Position numbers and translations under genes: made by a program. This document shows, piece by piece, positions 56,243-64,000 of a DNA stretch of 64,000 nt. Each line of letters starts with the position of its first letter. Position 1 is the stretch's first letter. The notes under the pieces are model-generated. The model made no database searches. It was given only the letters and a program-made list of their open reading frames with translations, and was not told the origin of the DNA. This DNA comes from JBBQWZ01 sp038210135 (GTDB lineage: Bacteria > Acidobacteriota > Terriglobia > Bryobacterales > Bryobacteraceae): the NCBI GenBank assembly GCA_038210135.1, contig JBBQWZ010000030.1, positions 18,712 to 82,711 of the forward strand, given 5' to 3'.

Positions 56243-59200
56243 ATGTGGATAGTTCAGCTCGCGCTCCGGCGTCCCTACACTTTCGTCGTGATGGCTCTCG
56301 TAATTGTACTGATGGGCGGCCTTGCCATCGTGCGCATGCCAGCCGACATCTTCCCTGAAATCAATATTCCGGTCGTGAGCGTGATCTGGAGTTATGGCGG
56401 AATCTCGGCCGGCGAGATGGCGCAGATGGTGACGGTCCGCAGCGAACGCAGCTATACGACCGCCGTCAACGACATTGAACACATGGAATCACAGTCGCTG
56501 ACGGGGCTGGGCATCATCAAGATGTTCTTCCACCCGAACGCCAAGATCGAAGCCGCGGTCGCGCAGGTGACTGCCAACTCGCAGGGCATGGTTCACTACC
56601 TGCCTACCGGCATCAGCCCGCCAGCGATCTTGCGCTACAACGCGTCGGCCGTCCCCATTCTGCAGTTGAGCGTCACCAGCGACACGCTCAGCGAGCAGGC
56701 GATCTACGACTACGCGCATAACTTCATCCGGACACAGATGGCGACCGTGCAGGGGGCGAGTTTCCCGCTGCCCTATGGCGGCCGCCAGCGCCAGATCATG
56801 GTGGACATCGAGCCGAAGGCGCTCTTCGCCCTGGGGCTGACGCCCTACGACGTGGTGAACGCGGTGAACGCCCAGAGTCTGACGCAGCCCGCGGGTACCG
56901 CGAAGATGGGTACGCGCGAATACAACATCCGGCTGAACAACTCACCCGCCGCGGCGGACCTGTTCAACAATATTCCGATCCGGCGCGCCAATGGAATTAC
57001 GACGCTGATGCGCGATGTGGCCACGGTCCGCGACGGGTACGCCGTGCAGTCGAACATCGTACGCCACGACGGCCGCCGCGCGATCCTGATGACGGTTCTG
57101 AAGAACGGCGGAGCCTCCACGCTCGACATCGTAGCGAAATTGAAGGATTTGCTCCCACGCATCGGCGCGACACTGCCTGCCGGCATGGACGTCCGCCTGC
57201 TCTTCGACCAATCCATCTTCGTGCGCGCGGCGATTTCGGGCGTCATCCGCGAAGCCATCACGGCGGCGTTCCTTACCGGCTTGATGATTCTGCTCTTCCT
57301 GGGAAGTTGGCGCTCGACCATCATCGTCTGTATTTCGATTCCGCTGTCGATTCTGACGTCGCTTGCGATCCTCTACCTGATGGGTCAGACGATCAATGCG
57401 ATGACGCTGGGTGGCCTCGCCCTCGCCGTCGGCATTCTGGTTGATGACGCGACGGTCGAGATCGAAAACATCCACCGCAACCTCGGGGAAGGGAAGCCGG
57501 TGGTCGAAGCGATCCTTTCGGGTGCCCAACAGATCGCGGTCCCGGCGTTCGTTTCGACGCTCTGCATCTGTATCGTATTCGTCCCCGTCATCTTCCTTAC
57601 CGGCGCCGCCCGCTACCTGTTTACGCCTCTCGCATTGGCTGTCGTGCTCGCCATGGGCGCTTCGTACCTTTTGTCGCGAACCCTGATTCCGACCATGGTG
57701 AAGTACATGATTCCGGCGGAAGTGGAACGCTATCGCGGTCCCGAAGGCGAAGGCCGTCCGCTAAAGGCGAGCCTGTTGTGGAACCTGCACCACGCCTTTC
57801 ACAAGGGCTTTGAGAAGATGCGCGGCGGATACAAGAACCTGGTTGCCGCGTCGCTGCATCATCGCGGCGTCTTCTCGGGTTTCTTTCTCTTGATGTGCTT
57901 CGCCTGTCTTGGGCTGCTGCCGTGGATCGGCCAGGATTTCTTCCCCAAAGTGGACGCGGGTCAGATTCGGTTCCACGTCCGGGCCCCGGCCGGAACGCGC
58001 ATTGAAGAGACGGAGCGCATCTTCGCCGGAGTCGAGCAAGTGGTGCGCGACGTGATTCCGAAGGAAGAGCTTTCGGATATTCTCGATAACATCGGACTGC
58101 CGTACAGCGGAATCAACATCGCGTACTCCGATAGCGTGACACTCGGTTCGTTCGACGGCGAGATTCTGGTTTCGTTGAAAGCCGGCGAACATTCTTCAAC
58201 TTGGGAGTACGTGCGGCAGCTTCGCGAGAAACTGAACCGGACGTTTCCGGAAGTCACGTTCTTCTTCCAGCCGGCGGATATCGTGGGGCAGATTCTGAAC
58301 TTTGGCTTGCCGGCGCCGATCGATATCCAGATCGCGGGTCCGTTGAAGAATTACGAAGCGAATCACAAAATCGCGCGCGAGATTGAAGCCAAAATCGCGA
58401 AATTGCAGGGCGCGGTGGACGTGCACATGCACCAGGTGGACGATGTTCCGGAAGTGCGCGTGAAGGTGGATCGCACGCGTGCCGAACAATTCGGACTCAG
58501 CCAGGTGGATGTTTCGCGCAACGCGCTGGTGTCGCTGTCCTCCTCGAGTTTCGTCGCCACCAACTGGTGGCTGAATCCGGCGAACGACGTGGATTACATC
58601 GTCGCCGTGCAGACGCCAAGCTACCGTATGGATTCGACCGACGCTTTGATGCAGACGCCGCTACGGTCTTCCGACGGCTCGTCGCAACAATTGCTCGGTA
58701 ACGTGGCCACGTTCTCGCGCGGTTCGACGCCGGCGGTGGTAAGCCACTACAACGTGCAGCCGATGCTGAACCTCTACGCGAATGTCCAGGACCGCGATCT
58801 CGGGTCGCTGTCGACGGAGGTGGACAAGGTGCTCTCCGGCTTCCAGTCCAGGCTGCCCAAAGGAACGACGATTACGGTGCGCGGACAGGTGGAAACCATG
58901 CGGACCTCGTTCATCGGCTTAGGCCTCGGGATGGTGCTCGCCATCCTGCTGGTGTACTTCGTGATGGTCGTAAACTTCCAATCCTGGCTCGACCCCTTTA
59001 TCATTTTGATGGCGCTGCCGGGCGCGCTGGCAGGCATTCTGCTGGCGTTGTTCCTGACGCAGACCACGCTGAGTGTTCCGTCGATGATGGGCGCGATTAT
59101 GAGCATCGGCGTCGCGACTGCGAACAGTATTCTGCTAGTCAACTTCGCTAACGATCTGCGCCTCACGGGCCTGGACGCGAAGGCGGCGGCGCTTGAAGCG

Positions 59201-59431
59201 GCCCACACCCGGCTTCGTCCGGTGGTGATGACCGCCGCGGCGATGATCATTGGCATGCTGCCTCTGGCGTTGGGCATGGGCGAAGGCGGCGAGCAGAACG
59301 CCCCTCTAGGGCGCGCGGTGATTGGCGGATTGATGATCGCGACGGTCGCGACGCTGTTCTTCGTTCCGGTGGTCTACAGCAAGCTGCGAACCAAGCCCCC
59401 GAAAGATTATGAAACCGAGGTGACTGCATGA
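56243..59431 (+). CDS. RND efflux transporter, AcrB-type permease
   Basis: A 1062-residue proton-driven inner-membrane pump. TM1 (RRPYTFVVMALVIVLMGGLA) is followed by the porter domain. TM4 holds the proton-relay aspartates (GGLALAVGILVDDATVEIEN), and the second half repeats the layout (LLVYFVMVVNFQSWLDPFII, SIGVATANSILLVNFANDLR). The length matches the HAE1/acriflavin-resistance group. Substrates are unknown. Its TGA overlaps the ATG of the adaptor by four bases. No outer-membrane factor gene follows. Confidence 0.94.
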   Translation: MWIVQLALRRPYTFVVMALVIVLMGGLAIVRMPADIFPEINIPVVSVIWSYGGISAGEMAQMVTVRSERSYTTAVNDIEHMESQSLTGLGIIKMFFHPNAKIEAAVAQVTANSQGMVHYLPTGISPPAILRYNASAVPILQLSVTSDTLSEQAIYDYAHNFIRTQMATVQGASFPLPYGGRQRQIMVDIEPKALFALGLTPYDVVNAVNAQSLTQPAGTAKMGTREYNIRLNNSPAAADLFNNIPIRRANGITTLMRDVATVRDGYAVQSNIVRHDGRRAILMTVLKNGGASTLDIVAKLKDLLPRIGATLPAGMDVRLLFDQSIFVRAAISGVIREAITAAFLTGLMILLFLGSWRSTIIVCISIPLSILTSLAILYLMGQTINAMTLGGLALAVGILVDDATVEIENIHRNLGEGKPVVEAILSGAQQIAVPAFVSTLCICIVFVPVIFLTGAARYLFTPLALAVVLAMGASYLLSRTLIPTMVKYMIPAEVERYRGPEGEGRPLKASLLWNLHHAFHKGFEKMRGGYKNLVAASLHHRGVFSGFFLLMCFACLGLLPWIGQDFFPKVDAGQIRFHVRAPAGTRIEETERIFAGVEQVVRDVIPKEELSDILDNIGLPYSGINIAYSDSVTLGSFDGEILVSLKAGEHSSTWEYVRQLREKLNRTFPEVTFFFQPADIVGQILNFGLPAPIDIQIAGPLKNYEANHKIAREIEAKIAKLQGAVDVHMHQVDDVPEVRVKVDRTRAEQFGLSQVDVSRNALVSLSSSSFVATNWWLNPANDVDYIVAVQTPSYRMDSTDALMQTPLRSSDGSSQQLLGNVATFSRGSTPAVVSHYNVQPMLNLYANVQDRDLGSLSTEVDKVLSGFQSRLPKGTTITVRGQVETMRTSFIGLGLGMVLAILLVYFVMVVNFQSWLDPFIILMALPGALAGILLALFLTQTTLSVPSMMGAIMSIGVATANSILLVNFANDLRLTGLDAKAAALEAAHTRLRPVVMTAAAMIIGMLPLALGMGEGGEQNAPLGRAVIGGLMIATVATLFFVPVVYSKLRTKPPKDYETEVTA

Positions 59432-60654
59432 CATCCCGGCGCGCGTTTTTCTCGATCCTGATAGCGCTGGTGCTGGTATTGGCGGCTGTGATCGGGCTCG
59501 GCTTTGTGCCTCGCTGGTCGAAACGCAAAGAGGTTTTAGCGTCCGAAAGAGAATCGACGCGGCTTCCGATCGTCACGGTGACGATCGCCAAACAGCTTTC
59601 CGCGGCGGGAACCGTGGACCTCCCCTGCGATCTGCAAGCGCTCATCGAATCTCCGATCTACGCCCGCACCGAAGGCTACATGCGGTCGCGCAAGGCCGAC
59701 ATCGGCATGAAGGTTGAGCAGGGCGAAGTTTTGGCGGAACTCGACACACCGGAACTGGATCAGCAACTGGCGCAGGCCAAGGCAACGCTCGCGCAGTCGC
59801 GGGCCACGTTAAAGCAGCTGCAAGCGAACCTGGTGCAGTCGCGCGCGAATTTGAAGCTCGCCAAGGTCACCCTCGACCGTTCCCTTGGGCTGGTTAAGGA
59901 AGGCGTCCTGGCCAGGCAGGATGCGGACGACAAGCAGGCTGGTTTTGATGTCAAGACGGCGGATGTCGATGCGGTCGAAGCCGGCATCGGCGCCGCCCAG
60001 GAATCCATCCTAGCCAACCAGGCCAGCGTGAAGCGCCTCGAAGAAATGAAGTCGTTCGCGAAGCTAACGGCTCCGTTCAGCGGCATTATTACGTACCGGA
60101 ATCCGGACGTCGGAACGTTGATTACGGCCGGCAGCACGGGTAAGACCGGCGAAGTTTTCCGCGTCGCGCAAATCGATACTCTGCGAATTTTCGTGTACGT
60201 CCCGCAGGCCTATATTCCGCTGATTCGTGCTGGGCAGAAGGCTGAATTCGGCGTCGGCGAGATGCCGGGCAAGGTGTTTCCCGCAATCGTTTCGCGCTCG
60301 ACCAATTCGCTCGACGTCAATTCGCGTTCGATGCTGTACGTGATGTCCATAGACAATAAAGAGGGCCTTCTAAAGCCGGGAATGTTCGGCCACGTGACCT
60401 TCCATCTGCTGGGGCGCCCCACCATTGTGGCGATTCCCGGCGATGCCTTGGTCATGCGGACGGAAGGGCCGCACGTTGCGGTGGCTGGCGCGGACGGGCG
60501 AGTGTCGTTCCGCAAGATCCAGATCGTCCGCGACACCGGATCGCAAATCGAGGTCTCCGAAGGCATCAAGGCGGGCGACCAGCTGATCCTGAATCCGACC
60601 GACGCGATCCGCGAGGGCGTACAGGTCGAAGTCCGGCGGCAAGCCGCAAAGTAG
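59428..60654 (+). CDS. RND efflux periplasmic adaptor (HlyD/membrane fusion protein)
   Basis: A 408-residue membrane fusion protein. An N-terminal membrane anchor (AFFSILIALVLVLAAVIGLG) replaces a lipoprotein signal. A barrel-sandwich domain surrounds a coiled coil (residues about 110-205: LAQAKATLAQSRATLKQLQA, NLVQSRANLKLAKVTLDRS), then the lipoyl half (LTAPFSGIITYRNPDVGTLI) and beta-barrel regions. It docks the pump to an outer-membrane channel, which is not encoded nearby. It starts by four-base overlap with the pump gene; the order pump-then-adaptor is reversed from acrAB. Confidence 0.94.
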   Translation: MTSRRAFFSILIALVLVLAAVIGLGFVPRWSKRKEVLASERESTRLPIVTVTIAKQLSAAGTVDLPCDLQALIESPIYARTEGYMRSRKADIGMKVEQGEVLAELDTPELDQQLAQAKATLAQSRATLKQLQANLVQSRANLKLAKVTLDRSLGLVKEGVLARQDADDKQAGFDVKTADVDAVEAGIGAAQESILANQASVKRLEEMKSFAKLTAPFSGIITYRNPDVGTLITAGSTGKTGEVFRVAQIDTLRIFVYVPQAYIPLIRAGQKAEFGVGEMPGKVFPAIVSRSTNSLDVNSRSMLYVMSIDNKEGLLKPGMFGHVTFHLLGRPTIVAIPGDALVMRTEGPHVAVAGADGRVSFRKIQIVRDTGSQIEVSEGIKAGDQLILNPTDAIREGVQVEVRRQAAK

Positions 60655-60733
60655 CCCGAGCTGGCGCGGGCCTTCGGGAAAATCCCAAACCTCATTGCCA
60701 GAGAATTTCCGCCCCGAAAGCCACTTCCGGTAT

Positions 60734-61105
60734 ATGAGAGTTCTTATCGTATTGGCCGGCTTGCTATGTGCGTTCTCCACTTCGTGGGGCGCGCCTGCGA
60801 CCTCGACACGTCCAGCCGCGGCGGTCGTGCGGCCGCAATTGACCGACGCGCAAATTGACAGCGCCATCAAGGTCAAGCTAGCCAGGTCCAAAATCGGCCA
60901 GGAGGGTTTCAAGGTTCGTGTCCAGGGCGGAATCGTCTACTGGGAAGGGACGACCGGCGTGATTCAACGCAAAGGCGCGGCCACACGGATGGCCAGGACC
61001 GCCGGAGCGCGCGCCGTCGTCAACAACATCAAGATCAGCGAAGATGGCCGTCGCGGAGCCGAACGCAGCGCGGAACGCCGCCGGGCCGTCGTCGCAAAGC
61101 GGTAG
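60734..61105 (+). CDS. Exported BON-domain protein
   Basis: A 123-residue protein with a signal peptide (MRVLIVLAGLLCAFSTSWG) and a BON domain (LTDAQIDSAIKVKLARSKIG, FKVRVQGGIVYWEGTTGV, RAVVNNIKI), which binds phospholipid or stabilises the envelope. An arginine-rich tail follows (GRRGAERSAERRRAVVAKR). ATG 60734 starts the signal peptide. It is followed directly by a remnant of a thioesterase gene. Confidence 0.88.
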   Translation: MRVLIVLAGLLCAFSTSWGAPATSTRPAAAVVRPQLTDAQIDSAIKVKLARSKIGQEGFKVRVQGGIVYWEGTTGVIQRKGAATRMARTAGARAVVNNIKISEDGRRGAERSAERRRAVVAKR

Positions 61106-61130
61106 ACCGCAAAGATTTCCGCTTCGAGCG

Positions 61131-61316
61131 GCCGCCAAAGGCGACCGCTTCGTCGCGCGCGGAAAGGTCATCAAGGGCGGCCGGACGCTGACCGTATGCG
61201 AGGGCGAAGTCAGCGCCTTCGAAGGCGGGAAAGAGACGCCGATCGCCTTCATGACCGCCACCACGGTCAATTTTTGCCCCGAGATCCTGAGACCGATTCA
61301 GGCGCTGCTAAACTAG
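61131..61316 (+). pseudogene. 3' remnant of a PaaI-type hotdog thioesterase
   Basis: In one frame the plus strand reads AAAKGDRFVARGKVIKGGRT, LTVCEGEVSAFEGGKETPIA and FMTATTV, the C-terminal strands of a PaaI-like acyl-CoA thioesterase (KGDRFVARG.V...GRTLTVC.GEV). The family N-terminus and the catalytic helix are absent. The frame continues upstream into the BON gene without family similarity, so the 5' part has been lost, probably by a deletion that joined it to the BON gene. Confidence 0.75.
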
Positions 61317-61326
61317 AAGTTTAGCT

Positions 61327-62208
61327 ATGAAATTCATCGGTTTGCTTCTGCTTGCGGGATTGGCCTGCGCGCAGGAAATCAAAGACAACGCCGTCATCGG
61401 AACTGTTGGCGGGCGTCCGCTGACCGCGGGCGAGGCGCGAAAAATCATTAGCGGAATCCGTCCCGAGGGCTTGCAACTTCTGCAGAGCGACCCCAACGGG
61501 CTGCTAACCAATCTCTACCTGTTCAAATACCTCGCGGAGCTCGCCGTCAAAGACGGTCTCGCCGATCGATCGCCTCTTAAAGAGCAGCTCGAGAACATGC
61601 GTATTGAAACTTTGGCGCGCGCGGAAGTCAACGAGCAGCGCAACCTTTCGAATCCCACTTCGGACCAGGCGGAGAAATTCTACTCGGAAAACAAGGCGAA
61701 ATTCGAGCAGGCCAAGGTGCGTGTGATCTACATTTCCTTCGCCGCCGACGGAGCGCCGCAAGCTCCGGGCGTCAAGAAATCGCTCAGTGAGTCGCAGGCT
61801 AAAGCCAAGGCGGAGGAGCTGGTGAAGAAACTGAAGGCCGGCGCGGACTTCGGCAAGCTGGCCCGCGAGAATTCCGAAGATGCGGAATCCGCCAAGAAGG
61901 ACGGCGAATTTGCGACCATGAAGCGCACCGATTCCTATCCTGCGGACGTTGTGACGGCCGTATTCGCTCTTGCTCCCAAGGCCATTTCCGAGCCACTGAA
62001 ACAGGCCAACGGCTTCTACATTTTCCGAGTGGATGAGAAATCGCAGATTCCTTTTCCCGAGGTACGCGAAAAGGTTTTTGCGGACATGGCGCAGGAACGT
62101 TTTAATGAACGGTTGAAATCGTGGCAAAAGGCGAACGAAGTGAAACTCGACAAGCCGGAGGCGCTGCGGCCAAATGGTGTGCCGGCGCCAGCGAAGCCCT
62201 TGAATTAG
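61327..62208 (+). CDS. Exported PpiC-type peptidyl-prolyl isomerase (SurA-like)
   Basis: A 293-residue periplasmic folding factor. A signal peptide (MKFIGLLLLAGLACA) precedes an N-terminal helical chaperone region and a parvulin domain (KVRVIYISFAADGAPQAPGV, ADFGKLARENSEDAESAKKD, GEFATMKRTDSYPADVVTAV, ISEPLKQANGFYIFRVDE). It helps outer-membrane and secreted proteins fold. A downstream frame starts before its end, so the next gene overlaps it by 88 bases. Confidence 0.9.
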   Translation: MKFIGLLLLAGLACAQEIKDNAVIGTVGGRPLTAGEARKIISGIRPEGLQLLQSDPNGLLTNLYLFKYLAELAVKDGLADRSPLKEQLENMRIETLARAEVNEQRNLSNPTSDQAEKFYSENKAKFEQAKVRVIYISFAADGAPQAPGVKKSLSESQAKAKAEELVKKLKAGADFGKLARENSEDAESAKKDGEFATMKRTDSYPADVVTAVFALAPKAISEPLKQANGFYIFRVDEKSQIPFPEVREKVFADMAQERFNERLKSWQKANEVKLDKPEALRPNGVPAPAKPLN

Positions 62209-62747
62209 ACGCGGCTCTGCAGAGCGTCCGCGGATTGCCGGTGTTCGAAGGCAAGCGAATCCGGGTTTGTTTCGTTGCGGATTTGTCGATTTCCCACGGA
62301 AAACTGTTGTTCGGAGCGAATCGCGGCCAGCCGGTGCATGCGGCGACGTTCGTGCGGAAGCGCGAAATGATTTTGGAATCCGAGCTGCGCTCGCGTCCGC
62401 GGGAATTGTGCCGGATTGCGGTCCATGAGCTGTTCCATTTTGTCTGGGTTCGCCTTTCTAACCAGACAAGGCGACAATGGGAAGCAGAGCTGGCCGGGGA
62501 GTTCCGGCGAAGGATTCCGGGCGAATTGGGCTGGTCCGCGGAATGGCGGAAGGGCGAACTGGGATACAAGGATATGCGTCTGCGTTCGCGGATGTGGCGC
62601 GAATATGCGTGCGAGAGCTTTTGTGATACGGCGGCGTGGAAGTTGACTGGCGGTCGGCCTGCGGAACGGACCCTCGCACCCATTGCGAGGCAGTCGCGTC
62701 AAAGATGGATGGAGAACCTTTTGGCGCCCGGCAGCATCTCGATATAG
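62121..62747 (+). CDS. Protein with a HExxH motif, unknown family
   Basis: Up to 208 residues. The motif HELFHFVW in LCRIAVHELFHFVWVRLSNQ is a zinc-binding HExxH, and REYACESFCDTAAWKLTG about 65 residues later provides a glutamate that could be the third ligand. GTG 62121 is the first start but overlaps the PpiC-type gene by 88 bases in another frame; TTG 62235 or GTG 62241 would avoid most of the overlap. No signal peptide is evident. It resembles gluzincin-type proteases in layout but no family is recognised. The next gene, a TlpA-like lipoprotein, starts 40 bases later. Confidence 0.6.
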   Translation: MAKGERSETRQAGGAAAKWCAGASEALELDAALQSVRGLPVFEGKRIRVCFVADLSISHGKLLFGANRGQPVHAATFVRKREMILESELRSRPRELCRIAVHELFHFVWVRLSNQTRRQWEAELAGEFRRRIPGELGWSAEWRKGELGYKDMRLRSRMWREYACESFCDTAAWKLTGGRPAERTLAPIARQSRQRWMENLLAPGSISI

Positions 62748-62787
62748 AGCGGGCTTGGCCCGCGGAATGGATTGCGGAGTGTTCCTA

Positions 62788-63297
62788 GTGCGACTGATGA
62801 CAGCGTTAGTAGTGGGCCTCGGTTTGATCAGCTGCGGATCCGCGCCGTCGGCGAAGGCGGCGGTGAAACCCGTGAAGGAGCGAAAGAAGGCTCCGGAATT
62901 TTCCTTGAAAGATTCGACCGGCAAGGCGCTCAAGCTTTCCGACCTGAAAGGCAAGGTCGTTCTATTGAACTTCTGGGCCACCTGGTGCGGCCCGTGTAAA
63001 ATCGAGATTCCGTGGTTCATCGAATTTGAGCAGAAATACAAGGACAAAGGCTTCGCTGTGCTTGGGGTTTCGATGGACGAGGAGGGCTGGAAAGACGTGA
63101 AGCCATACGTGGACTCGAAGAAGATCAACTACCGTGTAGTGGTCGGCGACGATACCACCGCGACGCTCTACGGCGGCGTGGATTCGCTTCCAACCACCTT
63201 CATTCTCGATCGCGAGGGCAAGATCGCCGCCGTCCATGTCGGCTTGGTCAGCAAATCGGATTATGCCAGTGACATCGAACAAGTTCTGGCTAAATAG
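62788..63297 (+). CDS. TlpA-like thioredoxin-fold lipoprotein
   Basis: A 169-residue periplasmic thiol-disulfide protein anchored by a lipobox (LGLISC, Cys16). The thioredoxin active site is NFWATWCGPCKIEIPW with Cys67 and Cys70, and the cis-proline is in SLPTTFILDREG. GTG 62788 was chosen because GGAG lies eight bases upstream and it gives a basic lipoprotein signal; ATG 62767 and 62797 are in frame. It probably reduces apocytochromes or other disulfides. Its end overlaps the start of the DsbD alpha-domain gene by 35 bases. Confidence 0.92.
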   Translation: MRLMTALVVGLGLISCGSAPSAKAAVKPVKERKKAPEFSLKDSTGKALKLSDLKGKVVLLNFWATWCGPCKIEIPWFIEFEQKYKDKGFAVLGVSMDEEGWKDVKPYVDSKKINYRVVVGDDTTATLYGGVDSLPTTFILDREGKIAAVHVGLVSKSDYASDIEQVLAK

Positions 63298-63730
63298 CGC
63301 GCTGCTGTTGGTCGCGTCGGTGGCCCCGGCGCTCGCGCAGAGCGTGCTGTCGGTGATTCCGCCGGAGTCCACCAGGATGAAAGTCGGACAGGTCTCCGAA
63401 GCGAAGATTCACCTGAAGCTGAAGCCTGGCTTTCACCTGAATTCGAACAAGCCCGCCGACGAATTCCTGATTCCGCTCAAGCTCACCTGGGCGCCCGGCG
63501 CGCTTGAGACGGTGGGCGTCGAATATCCGAAGCCGGCCATGGAGAAGTACTCCTTCTCCGAAAAACCACTCAGCGTCTATTCGGGCGAGTTCGAAATCGT
63601 GACAAAATTCAAAGCTGGCACCCGCGGGATGACCACCGCGTCCGGCAAACTCCGTTACCAGGCGTGTAACGACACCATGTGCCTGCCGCCCAAGACCATC
63701 GAAATTCAACTTCCCGTAACCGTCGAATAA
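63263..63730 (+). CDS. Free-standing DsbD N-terminal (alpha) domain, exported
   Basis: A 155-residue protein. A signal peptide (FWLNSALLLVASVAPALA) precedes one immunoglobulin-like domain with the DsbD alpha-domain pattern (IHLKLKPGFHLNSNKP, FLIPLKLTWAPG) and the redox pair Cys135 and Cys140 in RYQACNDTMCLPPKT. Normal DsbD has this domain fused to a membrane domain and a C-terminal thioredoxin; neither is here, but a TlpA-like thioredoxin is encoded by the overlapping gene upstream. ATG 63263 is inside that gene's end. Confidence 0.85.
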   Translation: MPVTSNKFWLNSALLLVASVAPALAQSVLSVIPPESTRMKVGQVSEAKIHLKLKPGFHLNSNKPADEFLIPLKLTWAPGALETVGVEYPKPAMEKYSFSEKPLSVYSGEFEIVTKFKAGTRGMTTASGKLRYQACNDTMCLPPKTIEIQLPVTVE

Positions 63731-63835
63731 ATGGACGTAGACAAACAAAAACTTCGCCGCATCCTGATCGGCATCTCTGTCTTCGAAGCCATTCCGATCG
63801 CCCTGCTGGTTTGGAAATGGCTGCACAAAACGTAA
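63731..63835 (+). CDS. 34-residue single-span membrane peptide
   Basis: The ATG follows immediately after the stop of the DsbD alpha-domain gene. The peptide has a basic start (MDVDKQKLRR) and one hydrophobic helix (ILIGISVFEAIPIALLVW) ending KWLHKT, so it should insert as a small membrane protein. Position, spacing and composition support translation, yet the family is unknown. It could be a small partner of the thiol-redox proteins. Confidence 0.5.
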   Translation: MDVDKQKLRRILIGISVFEAIPIALLVWKWLHKT

Positions 63836-64000
63836 TAAAACACCGTCCGGCCGCGTCTTAGAGCATTTTCTCATCGAAGGATGAGCCTGAAGCGGGGCGT
63901 TGAGGGTGGGTGAGGCTGGAGTCTTTCTTTTTTGTTTGAGGAAAGAAGCAATCGTAGGCGCTGTGGGAATGTGGGAAACGCGGGAGCGTTTTCCAAGGGC
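63836..64000. other. Window end without a gene
   Basis: 165 bases after the membrane peptide. CTTTC...GAAAG around a T-rich stretch (63923-63948) could be an RNA hairpin or terminator. The final 36 bases (GTGGGAATGTGGGAAACGCG and onwards) contain the short direct repeat GTGGGAA. No open frame of note. Confidence 0.4.

Overview
The window reads as a GC-rich chromosomal segment from an Acidobacteriota bacterium, most likely of the Solibacter/Bryobacter type. The pointers are families that are strongly enriched in that phylum. There is an Oar-like TonB-dependent receptor with an N-terminal carboxypeptidase-regulatory domain, two secreted proteins with the Solibacter-type C-terminal domain (TIGR03437), a VWFA-related acidobacterial domain protein (TIGR03436), and a DUF1549/DUF1553 plus DUF1501 gene pair. 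DinB, DUF1080 and YyaL-like proteins add to the picture. This is inference from family content; no rRNA, tRNA, CRISPR array, complete insertion sequence or phage gene was recognised.

Layout. 1-13.1 kb is a sugar-acid/amino-sugar catabolic neighbourhood: a truncated MFS symporter divergent from a GlcD-like FAD oxidase, then a TPR protein and an Acg-type nitroreductase, then a minus-strand operon (TonB-dependent receptor, Gfo/Idh/MocA oxidoreductase, NagB-like protein, GntR regulator). Two gene-remnant zones inside it show that a glcD-gntR pair was once duplicated and each copy lost the opposite gene. 13.3-28 kb holds envelope and secreted proteins: a small secreted protein, periplasmic asparaginase, an outer-membrane protein with a cytochrome c, an orphan PAS histidine kinase, a beta-propeller-like TIGR03437 protein, a ferritin-like protein with an ECF sigma factor, and the DUF1549/DUF1501 operon facing a second TIGR03437 protein.

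28-34.7 kb is envelope housekeeping on the minus strand: MOSC protein, cdsA, uppS, prepilin peptidase, two glycosyltransferases, a site-2 protease and HU. The HU promoter is strong and carries a palindrome inside its spacer. 34.7-46 kb carries VOC, cupin and flavin-reductase genes, an NTF2-DUF1080 fusion, a single-cysteine Tpx paired with YyaL, two tandem MacB-like permeases, a rhomboid protease, DinB, a VWFA protein and a response regulator. 46-56 kb has an orphan VapB-like antitoxin, a redoxin plus cytochrome/copper monooxygenase-like pair, an S41 peptidase, isocitrate dehydrogenase, purEK and a class C beta-lactamase-like hydrolase. 56-64 kb has an RND efflux pump and adaptor, BON and PpiC-type proteins, a HExxH protein, and a thiol-redox operon (TlpA-like lipoprotein, free-standing DsbD alpha domain, 34-residue membrane peptide).

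Two families of short dispersed intergenic repeats run through the window. One is built on an AGGCC-GGA-GGCCT palindrome (five copies) and the other on GGTCCC..TCGCT.ACGCT..GGGTTC (four copies). Together with several 3' gene remnants they suggest active rearrangement between otherwise ordinary genes. Start codons were moved inward where a signal peptide, Shine-Dalgarno sequence or overlap with a neighbour argued for it.
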